Source: Pseudovirgaria hyperparasitica
Lineage: Eukaryota; Ascomycota; Dothideomycetes; Acrospermales; Acrospermaceae
Reading direction: 5' to 3'
Assembly: GCF_010093815.1 (NCBI RefSeq)
Contig: NW_022985556.1
Span: 285,339-349,338 of the forward strand
DNA: 64,000 nt
Each line of letters begins with the position of its first letter. The stretch's first letter is position 1. Of this stretch, positions 45,961 to 58,143 are shown piece after piece. The position numbers were made by a program, and so were the translations under genes. The notes under the pieces are model-generated. The model ran no database searches. It had not been told where the DNA came from and saw only the letters and a program-made list of their open reading frames with translations.

Positions 45961-47215
45961 GTTTGGAGGTTGGGTGGTGTGGGAGGTTGTGTGTATAGGT
46001 GGTGTGTGTCTTGGGAGGTGGTGTTGATGTGTGGATGTAGGGCTTTTGGGATGGAATATAGATGTAGATATAGACAGGTGCTTAGAATAGCGCTTATAAT
46101 TGAAGTGAGAATAGACTTTATGTAATCCTAAGCGAGCACTCTCTTTATCAAAATGTCTGGAATATATATTCAAGTCTAAGAGAAAATGGTAGTATGAGTT
46201 GTTGCTGATTAAGAGAGAAGCGGAAAAGATATACGTTTCTTACGACCGTGTAGGAGTCAAAACTTAAAGAGAGAATGTATATACTAGAAGATTGTATATA
46301 GCGAAGAGAGTACTAGGGGAAAAAAGGAAACATTCGACAAGTATTTCGAACACTTACACTACTATAGACGTAGACGCTAATTGTATAAAGATCCTTATAT
46401 ACTTATACCATCAGACCCGAAAAGGGTCTAGTAAATTACTATAGTCTCTCTCTCTTTAAGTCTACATCTGTTATACGCTATTATGTTACATGTACCTAAC
46501 CTAGTAGTACGAATTGTAAGCTCCTTAATGATACACTTGTCTTTCTAGCCACTAGACCCGTCTCTATCTCGTACTCGTAACCATCTAATCTGATCATGCT
46601 ACCAGGAACATGGAGTATTCGGTCAGAGACCAGTACGAGCAGAAGCTTGTAATACGACGGCTACCACTGCATCTGCTAAGAACACTGGGTATATCCTTCT
46701 GCCGGATATTGACACGTAGCCTCCATTACCGAGTCGGGAGGTGATGGGCGCGGAAGTTGTTGTAGAGGATAGAGGATACCGGTAGAAGGGTTGGAAGGAT
46801 TCCAATAGTGTATTTTCTACGCTCTTCCGAGACCCTGTGATTTCGGGGGTTTGCTGTTGATACCGGCATTTATTCCGTGCTAGGCGTCGTTCGGACATAG
46901 GCGAGGGGCTGGATAAAGGTTATTGGCTTTTTGGGTTTATGATTTTTAGGTGGCGTGATGGAGCATGGGCAAATTAAGTAAATTGGGGGTTTATCTGTGG
47001 GGTGAATGTGTTGGACCGTTGGAGAGCGGGGAATTAGGGGTCTAAGGTGTGTGTGTGTACTGGGACGTGCTTGGAGCTATACATAGTAGAGATACGGTTA
47101 TTGTAAGATGGGTCGATGGTGTTGTGTGCTGATATGGATATCTAAGAATGGCGTTGTCTCAAGCACAACGGCAGACCCTGCGCAAAGGGTGGAACCACCT
47201 CTGAATCACCAGGGG
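45961..47215. other. AT-rich spacer between two converging genes
   Basis: Contains an AT-rich island (46050-46620) and, near 46620-46900, a GC-normal stretch with a 91-codon minus-strand frame of no recognisable content. No gene is supported. Confidence 0.55.
46050..46620. repeat. AT-rich island, possibly RIP-degraded
   Basis: Strongly enriched in TATA, ATAT and TA words, with few CG dinucleotides, compared with flanking genes at about 50-60% GC. There is no recognisable coding remnant. A RIP origin is inference. Confidence 0.45.
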
Positions 47216-48972
47216 TCAGACAGTCAGCATATCCTCGTCGACCTCCCAGCCCTTCCATGTAGGCTCGTCGAACCCATTCGGCCGACTGTTCCTCAAGAAG
47301 CCATTCCACGTGCCCTCGACCTCCACGACCGGCCTCACAAACTTCAGAGGCGCCTGGAAGCCCCTACTGTACCCCTCGTGAAAATGCCTATCATCAAACA
47401 GCTCCGGATGCACCCTCTTCATCGTCGCAATCGCTCGCTTCCCCACCTCATCAACACTATCATCATGCCTCAGCTCGTAGAAATTCTCGTCGTGCATTTG
47501 CCGCAGCGCGTCCAACAGCCGCGGCTCGTACTGCCCCAGCCGCATGAGGTAGAGGTCATACTGAACCAGTGACGTCGTGCAGTGATACGAGCCCCCGAAC
47601 TTCGCGCGCTGGTAGAACGCCGTGAGCGCAGCAACAGTACCAATGCACCCCGTGCCGTAATCACTCATGGGAAACGGCGGCACCACGGGCTCGTCCAAGC
47701 CCATCGACCAGCCCTGCAGCCAGGCGACGCCGGTCACGCAGTCTGCAATCTGCTGCCAGCCGGGCCTGGCGGCCCATTCGCCCACGTGCCCGAAGCAGTT
47801 CTCGGCCACGTATATGATGCCGCGATCACGGTGCTTGGTCAGCTCGACGAGCTGTTTGGGTCCGTAGCCGAGACGCTCGAGTGAGCCGGGGCGGTAGCCG
47901 TCTAGGACGATGTCGGCTTCTTGGAGTAGTGCTTCGAAGATCTGGCGTTGCTCTGGGTTGCGGAGGTCGAGGTCGGTGGTGTGCTTGCCGAGGTTGCCGT
48001 CGACTTGGAAGAAGGGCACGTCGGAGAGGTTTGGGGAGGTTACTTTGAGGACGTCGGCTCCGTATTCGGCGAGGCCGCGGCCCATCGAGGGACCGGCGAT
48101 GATGCGGCATAGCTCGAGGACCTTGACGCCGGCAAGGATTTGAGGGGACTTGGACGGTGAGGGAGACGAGGGGGGGAAGCCAGCAGGGGACGAGCTGGTT
48201 TCGATGCGGTCGATACGGAAAGGGGGTTCGTTGTCGAGGACTTTGCCATGGTTTGTGGCACTCCATTGATCTGGTTTGAGTGCAGGTACACCGGCTTGTC
48301 TCCTTTCCGCATTCATTTTCTCCAACTCTTCTGTGGTGAACTTCATCACGTGACTCTCTATCAACTCCAAACACTGCCGGTAATCCGTCATGTCCGGTCG
48401 GTGGCCTTCTAGGCCGATCATGTTCAACGTTGTGGTTGCCTCCAAAGAACCGTGGATGTGGTAGTATTCGCCCGGATTCTTTGTGTGGTAGAGATTAGCT
48501 GACAAACGACGATATTGTATCGCTTGTGCTTTGAGTAGATCCGTCGGCTTCAGAAGCTTTTTCACGTCTGGGTCCTGTTTTCCTAGACCTACACAAATTA
48601 GCTTGCATACTCGTATCACATGTATACAAGCCTACCTGCTACGGTGGCAGTATATGCTGAGAACAAGAAGCAGGACGCCCGCTCAAGATCGACATGTTTC
48701 CGTCTTGGCTTGGCGCCATATCTCTCGTCTGCTATACAACCTGCAATACCCGCTTCGACGGCCTTCAGAGCAGAGATGGCTTCGGTCTGCTTGAGAGGAC
48801 ATGGGAAATATGGTGTATCGGTGTTTGTGGTGGAGAATGTGGTTTCTAGGATGTGTTGACGAATCTCGGATGGCAATTGACTCTCTATCAGTTGTAGCAA
48901 GACATGTAAGGCTTCCTTTGTCCCATTGAGCATTGAATACTCTGAAGAAAATTTACTCTGGTGGATGGCCAT
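47216..48972 (-). CDS. Class III CoA-transferase (CaiB/BaiF) family protein
   Basis: Two exons, 48972-48636 and 48588-47216, with a 47-bp intron, give 569 aa. The C-terminal half has the family III pattern: LAGVKVLELCRIIAGPSMGRGLAEYGADVLKV in two parts, GKHTTDLDLRNPEQRQIF, ADIVLDGYRPGSLERLGYG and the PMSDYGTGCIGTVAALTAF helix. The N-terminal ~230 residues form a second, divergent copy of the fold ending in PPFRIDRIE, which is usual in fungal members. The family transfers CoA between acids (formyl-CoA transferase type) or racemises 2-methylacyl-CoA. The substrate cannot be told from sequence. No targeting signal is clear. The coding strand is C-rich in the middle and G-rich towards the 3' end, turning at about 47800. 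Confidence 0.88.
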
Positions 48973-50443
48973 AGCAGACTGCTTCTAATGCGGACTATGT
49001 AGAGAATGAAGGCGCTGTCAGTCGTATTGTAAAGAGAAGATCATCGGCTGGTGTCGACAACATGGCATCGGCAGACTTATTACAAGCCTCGATACTGCTA
49101 ATGCAAGGATAGGCGTCTCTCGGAGGTCGGATTTGGCATGAATGCGGAGAAGATTATTATGGGTCAGGCAGCACGGCGTAGGGCAGTACACATGGCAGGG
49201 ACTTTGTGGGGATTGTATAAGGTATCGGCTGTGAGGTTATGGTGTATGAGGAGGTTGAGGAGGATTTCTCGAGTGGGGCACCTATTACTATAAAACGTAG
49301 GGGTGGTTTTCAATATACGACGTTATACGCGTGTAATATATTTGAGTGTAACTTACATCATTCACTGACTATAAATAGTTAGTGTCTTCAGGCATTCTAA
49401 CCTTATCTTGATCGCAGATCAGCCTAGCCATTTATGCCTCAATAGTGATTGGTCCATGGGTCTTATATGCCCAAGCAGATAGGCTTAGTAGCGTCTGACT
49501 AATAGCCATCTGTATGTGACTATGCGAATTTCAAACAGCGCGCACCAAAGAATGGCCAACCCTATCTATTGCCACGGCACGCTGTAGGGAGACAAAGCCG
49601 CAGTGCTCGGATCGGGACCCGCATGAGCAGCAGCGAGAAGCCGGGTCCGTAGCCGATGATCACAACATACAACCCTATAATACACAGCACAACAACACAG
49701 ACAACTCTGAGAGCTTCATCAAGTCAAGCTACTGCAAGGGACATTGGCACCAGCACATACCACCTTCTAGACTCTCTCTCTCTCTCTCTCTGTTCCCAGC
49801 CTCTAGGTATTGCCGCTGCAGCATTTAGCTTAGCAGTATGTAGATTATCCAGATGCGGTATACATTCAGCGCAGGCTGTTCGCTCGGAAGGGCGCGGAGG
49901 AGGAAAGCAGAGCAGAGCAGTCCTCCTCCTCTTTCTCCTGCTTTCCCCATCTCCCTCTCCCACTGCGACTCCCACGCGACTAATTAGTTGGGCCAGCAAT
50001 TCGTCACCATCGCTCATCACTCATCGTTCACTCATCACTTTCCCTCTCTTCATCAACATCCTTCGTCCTTCATCATTGCTCCAGGTTGGCGTCGGAGCCG
50101 TCGATTGTGCTACTACTACATCCTATCTCCTTGTCCACCACCTTGCCATCGTTTTAAGTTCTGACCAGCCAGCCACATGCACACGGCCTGTGCCAGTGCC
50201 ATTAGTCGCGTTACACTCTTTTACGGCAAGCCTTTCACGGATCTGCTGCCCAATCGAGCGGGGCTGCTGACTTGATTGCTGGCTACTGACTCTTTACACA
50301 CTTGGCCGACTGTACATGAAACTTCGCTCGCCATCCGATGCTTCTGTCCTTCTTCCGGATCCACCTTACACCATCCGATGCAACGCCTGGACAGCCTTGC
50401 AGTGCCAATCTCTGTTACCTTTGCCTAATCCGGCTATATCGTT
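48973..50443. promoter_or_regulatory. divergent spacer, CoA-transferase / Zn2Cys6 regulator
   Basis: Both genes are transcribed away from this 1.5-kb stretch. It includes a (CT)n repeat at 49772-49791 and a long C/T-rich leader from 49900 to 50443, probably the 5' UTR of the regulator gene. The 204-codon frame at 49656-50270 is a translation of this tract and has no family content. Confidence 0.5.
49772..49791. repeat. (CT)10 dinucleotide repeat
   Basis: Ten CT units in the leader region of the regulator gene. Confidence 0.9.
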
Positions 50444-53400
50444 ATGACTCGTCCGAAGGTTCCTCCCGAGCAACGACAGCGCACCGCTCAAGCCTGCGAG
50501 TCTTGTAAGAGAAGAAAGCAAAAAGTGAGTCCCGATTGTTCTCTCTTGGCACTCAGCCCATCTGTCTGTGCTTTCCGCCATCGTCGCCCGTTGGCTGTCA
50601 GTATCCGCTCCTGTCTGGGATGTTTAGTTGTTGATATTGCGCTTGTGTGTTTATATCGACTGTCGTGCTGAATGGGTGATGATAACTTCAAGTTTGCATC
50701 CATATCACGTGCTGTGTTACTTTCCCTCTATAATTGTCATGGAAACCTCCTCACCACAGACAAGACACTGACAATTCCTTAGTGCAACGGTCTACAGCCA
50801 TGTAATACTTGTGGAAAGGTTCATAATCCTGTTCCCTGCCACACCTCCAGCAAAATGCTGACTGTTGACAGCGGAATTTCTCTTGTATCTACAGTGAAAG
50901 AGATCCCGAGTCACCCAACAGTACTGCTCCGCCCATCAAAAAACCTAAACTTGGACAGCCACAGTCTTCACCCACGCGTAGCAATGCTACAATCGGCCAA
51001 TCCCCAGCGCAGAGGTCTGATGGCTACAAATCGCCACCGGCGACACTACCAAAGCCCATTAGTCGACTTCCTCTTGCCCCTGTCGCTAAGAGACAGACCA
51101 GCTTCGAGCTGTCAGTTCGAAATGGCGGCTCAGAGCTGTTGGAGACATCTCTGAAACAGTCAAGCCAGTTTCCGGCTGATATGCCCAATGCCAGGAACAT
51201 GTCTTTCGCTACGACTCAAAGTGCTCCTGATGAGGAGGCAATTGTGTACTCGCAGACGAGAATGCTGCAAGATCCGACTGGCCGCTTATGTACGTGCTTC
51301 CCATGTCTGACTAGTCTTGTGTCATCAGATTCTGCATCATCAATATGTTGCTGACCTCCTGTAGTGTATGTTGGCGACTCTGCAACATTGTCTTTCCTTC
51401 AGCTCGTGAGAATGATGGTCGAGAACATCACTGGCCCGACTCCATTCACTACAGATCCTCGAAGACACAGGATACAAGAGAGCCAGTTCACCCTTTCACC
51501 CAACACCCGCCAGACGCAGCTCTTGCCAGATAGCAGGACTGCTCTGGTTCTGGTAGACTCATTCTTCACCAATGTACGTAATTCACTACGAGCGTCCCAT
51601 GTACAAGGCACGCTAACCCTAAGCAGACGCATGGCATGCTCCAAATATTTGACCGAAAGTCATTTCGTGCATCCATGGAAGCATGCTACTCTGATCCACT
51701 CAACGCTCAACCATCGTGGCTATGCCTGCTGAATCTTGTCTTCGCAATCGGCCTGACCTTGGCTACACCTCGTCCCAGTACTCCCGAGCAAGCTATCATT
51801 GAGAAGCTGCGTCGCGAGCCCCAAGACAGAGGAGAACTGTTCTTCCTCAACGCTAAGAACTTCTGTGATCCCGTGAGCGGCTTTGAGGACGCCGACTTTT
51901 GGTCCGTTCAGGCGCTGCTTTTGATCGCATACTATATGTTGGCAAAGGCAAAGCGAAATGCAAGTTTTGCATATCTAGGTATGACTTCGTGATGATAGCG
52001 GCGAGAAACATAGAAGGTTGACACATTATAGGCATGGCTGTGAGGTCTGCATATGCGCTTGGACTTCACAAGGAAGAGACTACTTCCATCTTCTCGGCTC
52101 AGGAGCAAGCTGCACGACGGAATACATGGCGCTCGTTATATATTCTTGACCGCTTCATATCTTGTCATCTTGGCCGGCCGGTCGCTATCTCGGAAGATGA
52201 ATGCAGCGGTAATTGCCTACGCCCCGGTCAGGGGGAACCAGCGGCCAACGGTAATAGAAAACCATCCATATCGGACGGAGATGGGTTTGATAGAGTCGCT
52301 GGCTCTGCCCAGGAAGCAGCGGTACGCAGCTGCTCTGTCATAGGGTCCATCCTCAAGCGTGTTTATCAGCAGCGCAAAATCAACACCTCACTTGCCACTG
52401 AATTCGCAGAGATCCTGAAGCAATGGCCTGTCGCTCTCTCGCCAAATCTACAGTGGCGTCAAGCACAGCAAGCTTCTCCAGCTACTGGCATGGCAATCTT
52501 GCATGTCAACATTCTTTACTGCCACTCGATCATCCTCCTAACACGACCATTCTTTTTATTCATCCTAAATCGCGAGACAAGAACAGCGCCAGGGCCTTCC
52601 TCCGGGCCAGACGAATCTCGAAAGAATACCAAGATGGAGAAGTTTGCCGAGTCTTGCTTGATTGCTTCCGTGCACACAGTTGTACTGATACACAACGCTT
52701 TCAAAGCTGGCTATCTGCCTCAACGAGATCCCTTTGTCGTCTATTTCCTTCTGGCCGCAAGTCTTGTCATTCTGTCAAACGATTTTGTCGAGCTATATGC
52801 CAACAAGTCCGCAGACGAGTGCATCCAACAAGCCATCGCTATCATGGCATACTGTGGTGAAGCCGACCCTCACGCAAATAGATTGATCTTCATCATCACT
52901 TCATTTCGCGACGAAGTAGTCAAGCAGCGCCAAAAGCGCGTGCAGAAGGCCATGCAGAAGCCTAATTTCAGTCACATACAGCCTCAAGCGGTACAAAATG
53001 CAGCTAACGGACAGCACAAGAAGTCAGACTCTCAACAACTTTCGCCTCATACATCGATCAACCAGACTACAGAAATACCTGGGCAGCCAATGCAACGTCC
53101 TACAGAAGCCAACACGGACTGGAACAACACCCATTATAAGTTTGCCATGCCCGCTCCGCCACAGCCTCCCCCCAACGCTCTCGAACCGAACATCACCACA
53201 CATGCCTTTGTGAATACCACCTTCAACAAGCCATCTCCACTGTCGCCAGTCACATTCTCCCCACCCTCAAATGTCTCAGCTTTGAACGCATCCCCAGTCA
53301 GTCATGCGATGCTCACGGCAGTATCCGCAGGCCTTCCCGGCCCGCTCGATACGCACACGTCGCTATCAAGTTTCCTCGACATCTCTGCGCTCGACAACAC

Positions 53401-53572
53401 GGTCATCCCATACCTAACCAGCGAAGACGGATCTTGCATCGAAGAGAACCTCGACTTTGACACATTATGGACGTGGCCTGGTGCAAATGGCACCGGTGGC
53501 GAAACGTGGAAAAGCGATGTGCAGGGCGTGAGCGATAGTAATGTGCCGCTGTTTGGTCTGGTCGATACGTAG
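50444..53572 (+). CDS. Zn(II)2Cys6 fungal transcription factor
   Basis: Six exons: 50444-50524, 50783-50818, 50872-51289, 51365-51573, 51627-51978 and 52032-53572. They give 878 aa. The zinc cluster is assembled from the first three exons: Cys18-x2-Cys21-x6-Cys28-x5-Cys34-x2-Cys37-x6-Cys44, a perfect C6 binuclear cluster with the basic patch CKRRKQK. The first intron (258 bp) cuts the cluster after its second Cys, and exon 2 is only 12 codons. A disordered linker follows. The regulatory middle homology region (PF04082 type) starts at RLLYVGDSATLSFLQ and runs through AVRSAYALGLHKEE and WRSLYILDRFISCHLGRP. The C-terminal ~250 residues are Pro/Asn/Gln-rich and end with an acidic Trp-containing activation-like segment. 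It is a nuclear DNA-binding regulator with unknown targets. It diverges from the CoA-transferase gene, which it could control, but this is speculation. Confidence 0.9.
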
Positions 53573-56500
53573 CTTTCTGTAATATGTGAGGGAATATAAG
53601 ATTTTTCTAATGTCAGTTGGGCGGTGAGTCTAATGGATTTTGGTTGCGGCGTTTTCCATACCCCGTTTTTTTGAAAGACGATTATAACATTCTATGTACT
53701 ACCAATTCTTCCGGTTTTTTTTTGTGTGGCGGCGTTGGATAGGTACGAGGGAAATGGTTCGCTAAAACGGTCTGGACAGACTTAGATGTACTATCATATA
53801 ACCTCTTTCTATACTGAGTAAATAGTGTTGGGAAAAGTTTTATACACCTATGATAGATAGACAGTATATACATATATATTTCAAGAAAGATGGAAGGCAG
53901 GCATATAAATCATGCTGACTAGATATGTAGTTGTCCTTTCCTCGTATAGCTTGTTTTGATAGTAATTTACATGATGCATTTATTCCATCCAGGATATTGC
54001 CGACTCTCGGTGATGTAGCTTCTGGGTTGAGGGTTGATGGTACTGCTGGCGAGAGCATGATCTGTGATGATTGGACTGGTGTCGAGCGGCTCATCAGACC
54101 TACCCTGCCGCAATATAGCTCAAGCGTGCTTTCACTTTTGCATCCCAGTGTCGAAACTGGGACTCCAGGCTCCGAGCTTCTAGAAGACGGGTACATAATG
54201 GTTTGAAGTATTAATTTGTGACAATGTTACTCTGTGATGACGGAACCGTAGATTCGAAGGAACGCGGAGGTTTGAACTGTTAATGGGTGGGTGACACGTG
54301 GGAAAGATGGAAAGACTATTTACCAGCAACATGAAGCTTTCGATTCATTTGCCTGACTGACTGTTGAGGTTGAGACGGGGAATGTTGGGAGTCGATGATG
54401 TCGGGTTTTGACTTTTTGCGATTTTCGTGTAGAATTTAATGTAGGACGTTGATATGACGAGGATGGTGTGCTCTGGCTAAGGGAAATGCTCCTTGCTTAC
54501 CGTTGTAGTTGATGTGATATCGTTCTACTAAAAGGTAGCATGGAGTGTGCCGCATTTTTCTGGGTTTCTCTATCTATAGCTAGCTACAGCTCACTCGGGA
54601 TTTAATGTCTTTGTTAACTTTTCAAATTTTTTTCTTGACGTCGTGAGAGCGATGGGATGAGAGGGTAACATATCGTCCCAAGGCCGTTCCATCATACATA
54701 GTCCGAGCAGGGAAAATATAATATATGAGGTTCACAACTACTAACAGCCTTTTCTAGCTGTGACACATTTCCGCAGTAAGACGTCCCTAGGGGTGCTCTA
54801 ATCAATCAAGCAGGAAGGATGTCTACGTCGAGATACTAGCTCGCTCTCGCTGTTTGCGCACGGCGTTCTCCTCGCTGGGACGTCGGGCATGGATTTCATC
54901 AGCGCTTTATCTGGCTTTGTTGAGATATAGAGCTCTTCCTTCTAGTATTGCATGTCCCCTCTTTTGCCTGGCTAGATGCATCTGCACAGACAGTCTGGTG
55001 GGCTTTTTCCTCCTGATGATATCTGGTTGTAGGGCTATCTTAGATAGAGGGGAGAGAGACTGTCTGGTAGTTTGAGGAAGTGGTGTTGTGTGTTACTTTC
55101 TAGAGGTGTTTGGTGTACGGATTTAGGTCCCGAGGTGTTGATTTAGCCCTGTTGTCAACTCAAGGTTATCAGGAATGGGATCTTTCGACTCATTTCTCTT
55201 GACGTGGGTTGTGGTAGACGGCAATGTGTGTTTGTGAGAGGACGTAGGAAGCTCGATACGATTGTATGGTCCTGACTGCTTGATAGAGGTGTTCACGTAC
55301 TCAGTGATGAGACGCGGCTTAGTGAAGTTCAGGAGGCCCAGTAGTGATATGCATGGAAGAAATGAATCGTGGTGGGGTAGAGTGATCCATGATGGATCCA
55401 TCGGTACCCCACACTTTTGACAAGCCGGCTAGCTAACTTCAGGTGGATATTCATCCTCATGGATCAACATCCTCCCAAGCCCTTTCCGTGTCTCTTTGCC
55501 ATATGTGCATTGCCATGATCCTAGCACTCGATCCAGCGTACCGCCATCAGAATGGCCCGGGTCATAGTTCTCCCGGTATTACCAGTTGCGCGATACCTCG
55601 ACATCTTCAGCGCTGTCGCACCAATCGCAGTTTCATACAGCGTTGAGCACTACTAATGATGGCAGCCAGTACCAAAGATGTGACTAAGTAGTATAGTCTT
55701 CAAAGCTTCAGAACCTTCTGAGCACATCGGTCGGACCAACAAACGATGCCGCGAATCCAATACCGAGCAGCGATACACGAACTCGACCAGCGGTCAAGTA
55801 TATGTCTTTTGCGAGTTATCGGAGACATCAATGGACACTCCCCTAGATTAGCTCAGTCTATCGAAAATGCATAGATCTTTATACACTAGTACCGAAACAT
55901 GTTCATATAAACCATACGGCCTTCTCGCAAACCAGACTTCTACATCAAAGCGAGTTATCACGACGTTGACGAGCTGCGAGCTGAAACGTCACTTGTCCCC
56001 TCGAACGAGTCGAGAAATGCACATCCTTCCTTTGTCCATGCGACATTATGCTACAATCAATGGCTACAACCAGGAAGAGTTACGGTCATTCGATCGACTT
56101 TATGTGGTTCAAGGCGGAACAATGCTCGATAAGAATACAATCTGTACGTCAATTAAAAGGATTTCTGTGATTAGAGAGGGTATTCCTGGATCTTCCTAGG
56201 GAGATTATAATAGTCTCGACGTTCTTTTCTCGAATGTGGACATCTGCATGTGGGATAATGATGTCCTAACCTTACGATATGCCACATTCAATGGAATGTA
56301 GGCCGCTCAACGGGAATATTGCAAGTAGCTTTTTTGACCTGTGTGTAGGGCAGCCCAATGCATTATGCAACCTCAATGACATGCGTGAGATAGAGATTCA
56401 AGACCTCAAAACAGACCAAACATATTCACTCATTCAGATACCACAAGCTGTGTGTTTGAGCAATGGCACCGCGCTCCATAAGTATAACTCTTTACCCTCT

Positions 56501-58143
56501 GGAGTTATATGTGATCTGCTCCGAACCCAAAGCTAGCTAGATATATAGGTCGTATAATCTGCTAAGAAAATACTATAGCGTTCTAGGTGTTGCGAAGCTA
56601 GAGTATCAGGAGTCCATCTTGCGTCTCTCAAAAGATCCGAATTCGCGTTGTCCAAGCGCTCTTGCCTGTAAGATATATTCGCATACCCACGTCTGTTACA
56701 TTCTCTTACAGTCTAAAGTCCATATAGACATGACACAGCCTTGGTACGCGTTGTATTCCAGACTATGAAGCGTCGATCGGAGTATAAAAGCAGCAAGGGA
56801 ATGAGCATATACACGTCTCGAGACACGCTGCGAAGTCATGCATTCGCTAGATGGCTGATAGATACTGAGCAGGGTAGGCCATCTACTATCGTTTGCTAAA
56901 AGCCGTTTAGTCTCGATAAAACATATGAATTGGATGTTAAGTCTCACCAAGGCCTTGATTCCCCTCGCAAACTTGAAAACATTTAGGACCCCAGGCTTTA
57001 TGTGTGGTGAGCTACCAACATTTTCTTCGGGTTCATACTCGTACGTTGCGGACAGGCTTCTCGCGGGTGGTCAGAGGTGTGTTAGAATAAGAAGTCAAGA
57101 TGTGAGGATATTGGCATTCAGGGGTACCTCATACCGAGTCAATTCAGGGGCATCGCTCGCTAGACAATGTCATATCACAAAGCCGTTAAGTGTAATCTTT
57201 TGATTCTGGTGCACTCTCCTATCACTGTTTCGTCACCTGCAGCTAGCAGCAATTAATACGTCCGTGAATTTGCTCACGTGTGGCGGTCGGCGATTGTTAA
57301 CGAGGCGCAGCCGGTACATCACTTGAGCAGTAAAGTCACGTATGTCGCATTCACACATAAATACGTTCAGTTGAAAATTCTCTCCTCCACTTCTTCTGGT
57401 CTTACTCTTTCACGCCGCTTCCCAAATACGGTTTCTTATCCTCTAGGATTCGTCCTGTTGGTGTCCTCTTAAAGGTTCTTATCCACCATTCATCTTTGAT
57501 CCCTTCTCTTCGTCTTGTCGACTTTGGCATCCCAATGTGAAGCTAGAGGCGAACGATTAACTTGTTGTAAGTTATAGCTGTTTTTCAAATCCTCGCAAAG
57601 AATCTCTACTCGTGTACGCCCTGGGAGAAGGTTTATTCGGCATACTGTACCAGCTAGCCTTAAACTGTAGCCATGCGCACAGGGGCCTTCGACAGGTCTT
57701 CTGGAGCTGACTCCGATCCATATACCCCCGATTGTGCTCTTCTGACTTATTGCCGAATACGAATGCTAAAAGACACTAGAGTAGTACGGATATCCTCTCG
57801 GCTTTAGGCCGATCGCTGTTATCGCCATTTCAAAAGCAGTTGTATGTCTTTTGCTGTCGGTATCTTAGACCATTAGCAACGGCTACCAGCATACCAGAAT
57901 GATAGGTCAGTGATAGCATGCCTTTGACTGTATTAATCTGTGGATTTGAGAGAGTGTTACTATCGTTTCGTTCCGCTATACCAGTGGTATAGTACTGCAT
58001 AAAAACATTCTCTGATTGAATCCACCAGGTCCCCTATAGATCATTCTTGACACTCAACGTACATTCCAGTCATTTCAAAAGCTTAAAACTCGCCTGTTTC
58101 GACAAGAAAGAAGTAAAATTTACCTTTATCACAGCATCATATC
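53573..58143. other. 4.6-kb gene-poor region
   Basis: Composition is more AT-rich than the gene blocks, and frames are short (110 codons at most: 55867-56199, 56279-56536) with no recognisable family. A weak, frame-broken resemblance to kinase subdomains near 57510-57640 is discussed as a finding. The right end should hold the promoter of the nuclease-like gene. No RNA gene seen. Confidence 0.5.

Noticed and set aside
46422-46441. Hairpin AGACCC-GAAAA-GGGTCT resembling a terminator
   Set aside because: Six-bp stem in AT-rich non-coding DNA of a eukaryote. Rho-independent terminators are not expected and no gene end is close.
49656-50270. 204-aa plus-strand frame upstream of the C6 regulator
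   Set aside because: Ser/Leu/Thr-rich translation of CT-rich leader DNA including a (CT)10 repeat. No family features.
54840-55401. Minus-strand pieces that look protein-like (ending KQRERAS, and a 92-aa frame)
   Set aside because: The frames do not join with splice sites into one product, and stops interrupt the likely connections.
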